DNA of 64,000 nt, taken from contig NC_056042.1 of assembly GCF_004379255.2 (NCBI RefSeq), positions 14,245,901 to 14,309,900 on the forward strand, written 5' to 3'. Position numbers and translations under genes: made by a program. Of this stretch, positions 56,026 through 64,000 are shown in pieces; the first letter of the stretch is position 1, and each line of letters begins with the position of its first letter. A model generated the notes under the pieces. That model was not told the origin of the DNA and ran no database searches. It was given only the letters and a program-made list of their open reading frames with translations. This DNA is from Salvia splendens (taxonomy: Eukaryota; Streptophyta; Magnoliopsida; Lamiales; Lamiaceae).

Positions 56026-58641
56026 TGTAACATCCCAAAATTTTGTGACTTTTATTTAATAAGTTGATTTGGAATTTCAATTATGAAACTTTCGTTTCTA
56101 TGTGATTAAGTGTTTTGCGTGAAATAAATTTTCGTGGTTAATGTGGAATGATGAGCTTGATGTTTTATATTTTCCAATGTGGGGAAATAATTAATAGGAT
56201 CGTGCATTTATATTTTTCGAGTCAATTCATTGGAATTTTCGGCCCTTCTATTTATTGGAAATAATATTTTCTTTCTTGGATTTAATTAATTGCTTTGAGA
56301 TATTTATCCAAATTAAAATCCAATTAAATCTTACCATATCTTGTCAAATCTCTCCAACCACCAAATCTATCAATATCTATCAATTTTGCCTATAAATACC
56401 CCACACATTTTTTTTTCCTCTCTTCCTCTCCTTCTCCACCAATTCTTCACCAATCCTTTGTTCTTAATTCAAGATTCATCGAAGAATCGCATCAATTATC
56501 TTTCCTACCGATTGTTTTTGAGCAAGAAAGGTATATTTGAATTCTCTTTCTCATCTTTTCCATTGAATCCATGTTCTTGATTCCCTCATGCATATAGTGA
56601 GTGTAGGAATCATATATCGCATAATTAATCGGTGGGAAATTGTGTTTTGTACGAGGAGATTTGTGAATATGCGATTTTGAATGAATATGTGTTAAGTTTG
56701 AATGATTCATTGGTGAATGATGTGTGATTATATGAGAACATGATTATGAGAACCTTTTTAAGCATGATTGTGTGTTATAAGCATGAAAAATTGTATTTGG
56801 ATGATTGAGGAAGAAACCCTAATTTCAAATTTGTGAGCCTGAAATCTGTGACGTTCGAACAGCGGTTTCTGATGTGTAATTGACCTAGCAAATGATCGAA
56901 TTTTGATATGAAAATTTTACCGAGTAAATTTCAAGGTGTTTTCTGTGTTTCTGGTGAATTTCAGCCCGTTTTGTCGAAAAATGGACTTTTAATAAATGTT
57001 TGAAGTTGACTGCGCAATTCTGCCAGAAACTCGTGTTCTCGCCAAGAATGTTTCGTTTTCTGTTTGACTGACCAAATGACCTCCGATTGATGTGATTCTT
57101 GAACTAGATCAAAATTTGAAGTGTGTTCTGAGTCTTGTTAAATTTTCAGCCTTTTTGGGCATTGGATGAATTTATGGTGAATTTTTCAAATGAACTGCGC
57201 AGTGCTGTCAGAAATTGTATGTTCCGACCAGAGAGTTTAATATGTGATATGACTGACTAAATGATGTGATTTTTGGTGTGAAAATTTTCAGGGATGAACT
57301 TGAATGTGCCCTCTGTATTGTGACCAAAATTTAGTTTCATATGAGGTCGGGTGAATTTATAGCGATTTTTACAAAACGGTCGCGCGGTTCTGCCAGTTTT
57401 CTGCCTTGTTAAAATGACACCTAGTTTCAAGTTTAAAATTATTATATGATGCATGTATGTCCAAGGAACGTGTTTAAATGTTGAAATCACTTGTGATAAG
57501 TTGGAATGTGTTACGTGTGTCTTTACACCTTTGTGACGTATGTTGGGTTGGGGAATTTGAGAAAAAACGATGAGAGAGAAAACGATAGGACATGCATAGT
57601 AAAAATGTTGTTGTGGAAGGCTGACTTGTGTTGTCATTGACAAGGGTGTTGTGTACTCGTGAACTCGAGGATCGAGAGTTGCTATAAGTTGGGTTGTGAA
57701 TTTGCTAAGCGATCGAGGTGGGCTTTCTTTTCAAACCTCTTTATTTTTCCGAAAATATATTGTGGTGTTATAAGGGTGGTTTAAAGTGTTATGTCATGTC
57801 GTGATTGTTTTGATGTTGAGATTTTTGCCTGATGCCTAGTTCGTTTGAGCTTGCTCCGTTTGGCTATAGGGCTATGTTGAGATTGTGCTTGATGCCTAGT
57901 TTGTGAGTTCGCTCCATTAGGCTATAGGGTTATGATAAACGAATTCGGGTCTGAGTAGGGCCGCAAACCCTATCAGGCAGAGGGGATCGTGAGCCGTCCT
58001 TGCTAGTCGGCCGGTCTCGTGGGCGAATAGTGTGACCACACTTTCGTCGCACTATGGTAAGAGGATGTGATTGATTGATTGATGTGGAAAATGAGGAGAT
58101 AAACTTTCTAGCCAGACTTGGATTTTTGTGTTCTCGTGATATTTCTTACTATATAAAACTCGAGATCACTGGTATGGATGACATAACTGTTATAAATGTT
58201 TTCGGCATGAGCCCATTGAGTACAACAAGTACTCAGCCCTGCATTTCTTTTTAAAATTTTGCAGGTTGAGCGGGATGTTGTGATGGATGTTGAGTGAGCT
58301 TTAGGAATTCCCGGATGCGTCGTGTCTTCATACATGAGCGTCATCCTATGACTCTCCTTTGATACTTGTTTTTCCGCTGCCTTGTTTCGAATCGTTCTTG
58401 ATAAAGTCTTTCATTTTTTTCCCACACTACGTTATGACATTATTTACCTTGAGACATTAATCTGTTGTTTAACTATTCGATAGACCAAAATATTTCTTTT
58501 TGAAGTTAATTGGGTTTTCATATTCAATCTCGTCCTTTATTGTAGTCTTTCATTGCGTCCCTCTTTTCTTCCCCGCTCCTTGTCCCTTCCCTAGTCACGA
58601 TTTCCCCGTCTTTACTATCCTTAGTGAGGGCGGTCGTGACA
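56026..58641 (+). repeat. Array A LTR 2 (mosaic)
   Basis: 2616 bp. From its start to about 57553 it shares informative variants with LTR 3; from about 57929 to its end it mostly shares them with LTR 1. Evidence is set out in the findings. Confidence 0.92.
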
Positions 58642-58644
58642 AAG

Positions 58645-58656
58645 TGGTATCAGAGC
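58645..58656 (+). other. Primer binding site (initiator tRNA-Met), array A copy 2
   Basis: TGGTATCAGAGC, as in copy 1. Confidence 0.95.
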
Positions 58657-59566
58657 TTTGTTCTTTCGCTCTGGTCCGAGAGTCTTCTTTTACTTTGAGT
58701 CTAAGTTAGTGAACCCTTATTGACTAGAAGTGTCATGAAGGCTCAACATCCACAGCATCACGCTCAACCAAGGAAAGTGAGGTATGTTTTAAGTTGTTGA
58801 TGAAATGTGTGAACGATGTATAAAATTCACGATATGATGAGGATGTTTTGGGCAAAAGAATGCATGAGCATGTAATTACGTGATGATGTGAGGTTATTTT
58901 CATGTTGAAATTCGAGAATAAATGATATGATGACATACATATGTTGAATGTGAGCATGATGATTTAAACGCGTGTATTATGGGTGAAAACAATATTGTGA
59001 TAGTGTAGAAGTGTGATGTTATGTATGTTATGAGGTGCGAAGTATGATGCGTTATTCTATGGAGTGTTTTATACGGATGATGAAAGTTGATGTGAAAGTA
59101 CGTTTTAGTTTGAGTCAAAACTTTTATTTTTTAAAAGTGAGATGTGGAAAATTTTTAGGAAAGTGTGAAGGTGTAAAGAAAAATTATTTCAAAAAGTTTC
59201 GAATATAATGTGAAGTTCGAAAGTGTTTTGCTATGGGATGTGAAAATGTGGTGTGTTTATCTTGAGGTATGAATTACGTAAATTGAAGTAGATGATGATC
59301 TATGAGATGGTGAATTGTGTTGTGAACTTAGAGTGTCTAAAATATAAGCCTAGTTAACCGTGTGAATCGTAGTTCTAAGTTGAAAACTTAACAATTGCTT
59401 TTCCGAGCAATAAAACGTACGAGGATATGAGAGTTTAGGCAAACGCTTAAGTCAAGGTGCGAGACAAGAAGAACCGATGCTAAGAGATATTTTCATGCAA
59501 CGACGAGCGATCATACTCGCGATTTAAATTAATATAGTTTAATCTTGCGTAAGTGGAAGCACGAAG

Positions 59567-60774
59567 ATGTATCGAGATTTGAAGCAACAGTTTTGGTGGA
59601 ATGGAATGAAAGGGGACGTAGCGTCATATGTGGAACGATGTCTAGCATGCCAACAAGTGAAGGCCTTACACCAACGGCCATATGGGAAGTTACAACCGCT
59701 TGAAATTTCAGAATGGAAGTGGAAGCATCTAGCTATGGATTTCGTGACGGGTTTGCCAAAGTCACAGAAGGACAACACTGCGATTTGGGTGACCATTGAT
59801 CGACTTACAAAGAGCGCGCACTTCTTACCGATTAAGATTACTTATGGCGCGGACAAGTTAGCTAGGCTCTACGTGAATGAGATTGTGCGTTTGCATGGAG
59901 TGCCAAAGACTATTGTGTCCGACCGCGATACGAAATTCACATCGAAGTTTTGGACGAGTTTGCAGCGCGAATTGGGCACGCAACTGAATTTCAGCACCGC
60001 TTATCACCCGCAATCGGATGGGCAGTCAGAGAGGACGATTCAAACGCTTGAGGATATGCTGCGAGCCGTTGTTCTAGATCGAGGGGAAGGTTTGGAAACT
60101 ATTCTACCGTTGGTTGAATTCGCCTACAACAATAGCTACCAAGCGACGATCGATATGGCTCCGTATGAAGCCTTGTATGGAAGGAAGTGTCAATCCCCAC
60201 TTTTTTGGGATGAAGTTGGCGAGAGGAAGATGTTAGGCCCCGATGCGATAAAGGAGATGACCGAAATTGTGCATCAAATCCACGCAAGGATCAAGGAAGC
60301 TCAAGATAGGTAGAAGTCGTATGCCGACGTGTGTCCAACGGAAATCAAATTCGACGTCGGTGACAAAGTGTTCTTGAAAGCATCCCCGACGAGAGGAGTT
60401 GTGAGGTTTGGAGTGAAAGGCAAGCTAAAACCGCATTTCGTAGGACCGTACGAGATTATCGATGAAGTAGGCCCTGTAGCGTATCGTTTAGCGTTACCTC
60501 CCAGCTTTGGGAACGTGCACAACGTGTTCCATGTGTCGCAGTTGCGCAAATACGTGTTCGACCCCAAACATGTAATTCATCAAGAGGAAGTGGTCTTAAC
60601 CCCGACATGAGCTACGAGGAAAGGCCCGAGGCAATTCTAGATCGAAAGGTACAAGAGTTACGAAACAAATCGATAGCGTCCGTGAAGGTGTTGTGGAAGC
60701 ACCATGGTCCCGAGGAAGCCACGTGGGAGATTGTAAATAAAATGAAAGAAAAGTTTCCCGAGTTATTTTTGTGA
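59567..60774 (+). pseudogene. Integrase end plus chromodomain, array A copy 2
   Basis: It has the same extent, start, TAG (60311-60313) and missing C as copy 1. Only a handful of substitutions separate the two, for example GGTTTGGAAACTATT against GGTTGGGAAACTGTT in the core, and GAAAGGGGAC against GAAATGGGAC near the start. Confidence 0.9.
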
Positions 60775-60818
60775 GACGATCAAATTTCGGGATGAAATTT
60801 CTTTTAAGAGGGGAAGGA

Positions 60819-63441
60819 TGTAACATCCCAAAATTTTGTGACTTTTATTTAATAAGTTGATTTGGAATTTCAATTATGAAACTTTCGTTTCTATGTGATT
60901 AAGTGTTTTGCGTGAAATAAATTTTCGTGGTTAATGTGGAATGATGAGCTTGATGTTTTATATTTTCCAATGTGGGGAAATAATTAATAGGATCGTGCAT
61001 TTATATTTTTCGAGCCAATTCATTGGAATTTTCGGCCCTCCTATTTATTGGAAATAATATTTTCTTTCTTGGATTTAATTAATTGCTTTGAGATATTTAT
61101 CCAAATTAAAATCCAATTAAATCTTACCATATCTTGTCAAATCTCTCCAACCACCAAATCTATCAATATCTATCAATTTTGCCTATAAATACCCCACACA
61201 TTTTTTTTCCTCTCTTCCTCTCCTTCTCCACCAATTCTTCACCAATCCTTTGTTCTTAATTCAAGATTCATCGAAGAATCGCATCAATTATCTTTCCTAC
61301 CGATTGTTTTTGAACAAGAAAGGTATATTTGAATTCTCTTTCTCATTTTTTCCATTGAATCCTTGTTCTTGATTCCCTCATGCATATAGTGAGTGTAGGA
61401 ATCATATATCGCATAATTAATCGGTGGGAAATTGTGTTTTGTATGAGGAGATTTGTGAATATGCGATTTTGAATGAATATGTGTGAAGTTTGAATGATTC
61501 ATTGGTGAATGATGTGTGATTATATGAGAACATGATTATGAGAACCTTTTTAAGCATGATTGTGTGTTATAAGCATGAAAAATTGTATTTGGATGATTGA
61601 GGAAGAAACCCTAATTTCAAATTTGTGAGCCTGAAATCTGTGACGTTCGAACAGCGGTTTCTGATGTGTAATTGACCTAGCAAATGATCGAATTTTGATA
61701 TGAAAATTTTACCGAGTAAATTTCAAGGTGTTTTCTGTGTTTCTGGTGAATTTCAGCCCGTTTTAATAAAAAATGGACTTTTAATAAATGTTTGAAGTTG
61801 ACTGCGCAATTCTGCCAGAAACTCGTGTTCTCGCCAAGAATGTTTCGTTTTCTGTTTGACTGACCAAATGACCTCCGATTGATGTAATTCTTGAACTAGA
61901 TCAAAATTTGAAGTGTGTTCTGAGTCGTGTTAAATTTTCAGCCTTTTTGGGCATTGGATGAATTTATGGTGAATTTTTCAAATGAACTGCGCAGTGCTGT
62001 CAGAAATTGTATGTTCCGACCAGAGAGTTTAATATGTGATATGACTGACTAAATGACGTGATTTTCGGTGTGAAAATTTTCATGGATGAACTTGAATGTG
62101 CCCTCTGTATTGTGACCAAAATTTAGTTTCATATGAGGTCGAGTGAATTTATAGCGATTTTTATAAAACGGTCGCGCGGTTCTGCCAGTTTTCTGCCTTG
62201 TTAAAATGACACCTAGTTTCAAGTTTAAAATTATTATATGATGCATGTATGTCCAAGGAACGTGTTTAAATGTTGAAATCATTTGTGATAAGTTGGAATG
62301 TGTTACGTGTGTCTTTACACCTTTGTGACGTATGTTGGGTTGGGGAATTTGAGAAAAACGATGAGAGAGAAAACGATAGGACATGCATAGTAAAATGTTG
62401 TTGTGGAAGGCTGACTTGTGTTGTCATTGACAAGGGTATTGTGTACTCGTGAACTCGAGGATCGAGAGTTGCTATAAGTTGGGTTGTGAATTTGCTAAGC
62501 GATCGAGGTGGGCTTTCTTTTCAAACCTCTTTATTTTTCCGAAAATATGATGTGGTGTTATAAGGGTGGTTTAAAGTGTTATGTCATGCCGTGATTGTTT
62601 TGATGTTGAGATTTTTGCCTGATGCTTAGTTCGTTTGAGCTTGCTCCGTTAGGCTATAGGGCTATATTGAGATTGTGCTTGATGCCTAGTTTGTGAGTTC
62701 GCTCCATTAGGCTATAGGGCTATGATAAACGAATTCGGGTCTGAGTAGGGCCGCAAACCCTATCAGGCTGTGTACACAGAGGGGATCGTGAGCCGTCCTT
62801 GCTAGTCGGCCGGTCTCGTGGGCGAATAGTGTGACCACACTTTCATCGCACTATGGTAAGAGGATGTGATTGATTGATTGATGTGGAAAATGAGGAGATA
62901 AATTGTCTGGCCAGACTTGGATTTTTGTGTTCTCGTGATATTTCTTACTATATAAAACTCGAGATCACTGGTATGGATGACATAACTGTTATAAAATGTT
63001 TTCGGCATGAGCCCATTGAGTACAACAAGTACTCAGCCCTGCATTTCTTTTTAAAATTTTGCAGGTTGAGCGGGATGTTGTGATGGATGTTGAGTGAGCT
63101 TTAGGAATTCCCGGATGCGTCGTGTCTTCATACATGGGCGTCATCCTATGACTCTCCTTTGATACTTGTTTTTCCGCTGCCTTGTTTCGAATCGTTCTTG
63201 ATAAAGTCTTTCATTTTTTTCCCACACTACGTTATGACATTATTTACCTTGAGACATTAATCTGTTGTTTAACTATTCGATAGACCAAAATATTTCTTTT
63301 TGAAGTTAATTGGGTTTTCATATTCAAACTCGTCCTTTATTGTAGTCTTTCATTGCGTCCCTCTTTTCTTCCCCGCTCCTTGTCCCTTCCTTAGTCACGA
63401 TTTCCCCGTCTTTACTATCCTTAGTGAGGGCGGTCGTGACA
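60819..63441 (+). repeat. Array A LTR 3
   Basis: 2623 bp. It keeps GCTGTGTACACAGAGG near 62770 (also present in element III), which LTRs 1 and 2 have lost in part, and lacks the 16-bp segment of LTR 1. Confidence 0.92.
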
Positions 63442-64000
63442 ACACAAGGTTTTACCCTAAAATCAACGGTAAGCCTCCCTATAAAAGGAAGCCACTTGGA
63501 GAGAGAAAGGATCATCAACAGATTCATCATCATCACTCTTAGGTAGAATTCTCTCTTTAGTTCAGTCCTTCAGCCTAGTCCAGAGTCTCATTCCTCGCCA
63601 CTGCCATGGTCACTTGAAGATCAAGAAGTTCCCAGAGTTCCAGACGTTCTCATCCAGTCATCAAGATCGTAGTTAGAAGTTCCATCGCCCGGCGTGGCAA
63701 AACACTTTTATTTCGCTTTCGTAGTTAAATTGCTTGTTTTTCCTTACGCTGGATCTTTGTTTGCTTTTGAATTTCACCGCCTAGAAGTACTTTGTTTGAA
63801 GATCCAAACATGTTTTATGCTATGAAGTTGTTTTCTGTTTAGTTTACTTCGCCGATCTCTTTTCCTTCTGCCTAGTTAGCTTAGATCTAGAGTTTCTGGT
63901 CGTTTTGAGTATCGAATCGTGTGTTTCCAGTTAGTAGTTTATTTCTTCGAGTTAGCATAATTTGTTTACTTTTATTTCATAGAGGTTTGTTTCATGCAAG
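63442..64000 (+). repeat. Athila-like LTR, 3' portion (continues beyond window)
   Basis: Continuation of 50972-51223. It has a TATA box (TATAAAAGG, 63480-63488) followed by pyrimidine-rich R/U5-type sequence. No LTR end or PBS before the window closes. Confidence 0.55.

Larger units (their letters stand above)
51224..63441 (+). mobile_element. Tandem array A: LTR-INT-LTR-INT-LTR of a deleted chromovirus
   Basis: Three LTRs (51224-53850, 56026-58641, 60819-63441) alternate with two interiors (2175 and 2177 bp), giving a period of about 4.8 kb. Each interior has an initiator-Met PBS, a leader, a joined integrase end plus chromodomain, and a PPT. Both interiors share one internal deletion and the same nonsense and frameshift mutations, so duplication came after decay. 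The family is related to element III but has a shorter LTR. Flanking pentamers TCACC and ACACA do not match exactly. Confidence 0.92.
27422..64000 (-). mobile_element. Chromovirus element III (Tekay/Del-like Ty3/gypsy), host of the nest
   Basis: Read on the minus strand: 5' LTR (only its last 309 bp, 50971-50663, lie left of an insertion; the rest is beyond 64000), PBS, long leader, pol 5' part (48060-47500), element II insertion, pol 3' part (33516-30907), PPT and 3' LTR (30898-27422). Gag and most of protease are not seen. The comparable 310-bp parts of the two LTRs differ at roughly 9 positions by eye, more than the LTRs of element II, so III is the older insertion. The target pentamer at the 3' side is CTATC (27417-27421). 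Confidence 0.85.

Noticed and set aside
51224..63441. CRISPR-like or satellite array
   Set aside because: The 4.8-kb period is explained fully by LTR and interior units of a retrotransposon.

Overview
The window is nuclear DNA of a flowering plant, most probably a eudicot. The evidence is nested LTR retrotransposons primed by plant tRNA-Asp and initiator tRNA-Met sites, Stowaway- and Harbinger-type MITEs, and one intron-containing gene resembling Arabidopsis At5g52430. I see no prokaryotic signal, CRISPR array, rRNA or tRNA gene.

Layout. 1-1304: the end of a Ty1/copia-like element. 1305-8362: a decayed minus-strand Athila-type Ty3/gypsy element ('I') into which the copia element inserted. 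8696-15177: a composite plus-strand LTR region followed by a gag-only Athila-type derivative ('F'). 15698-17281: a lone inverted LTR ('G') of the same family as F. 17282-27421: the only stretch not made of LTR elements. It holds the host gene (two coding exons, 22535-22636 and 18581-19756, minus strand, 425 aa), a Harbinger-type MITE in its intron, several Stowaway-like MITEs (two of them nested), and an unidentified decayed coding stretch.

27422 to beyond 64000: a nest four levels deep. The host of the nest is a minus-strand chromovirus ('III', Tekay/Del-like: initiator-Met PBS, integrase followed by a chromodomain). Its reverse transcriptase is split by a young, nearly complete Athila-type element ('II', 33517-47499, 13,983 bp, 1631-bp LTRs, TSD TTGGT). 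Its 5' LTR is split at 50971/50972 by a plus-strand Athila-like LTR. That LTR is in turn split by a plus-strand tandem array LTR-INT-LTR-INT-LTR (51224-63441) of a deleted chromovirus ('A').

The best observation is in array A. Both internal segments carry the same large deletion (gag through the start of integrase) and the same two disabling mutations. The middle LTR is a mosaic: its 5' two thirds match the right-hand LTR and its 3' end matches the left-hand LTR. This is the footprint expected of unequal recombination between the LTRs of one element. Element II is the only near-functional element. Its gag-protease and RT-RNaseH-integrase frames are continuous apart from one in-frame TAA, and a 910-codon frame downstream of integrase is open. 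I found no convincing new multi-gene system; the interest is in retroelement evolution and possible retroelement splicing.
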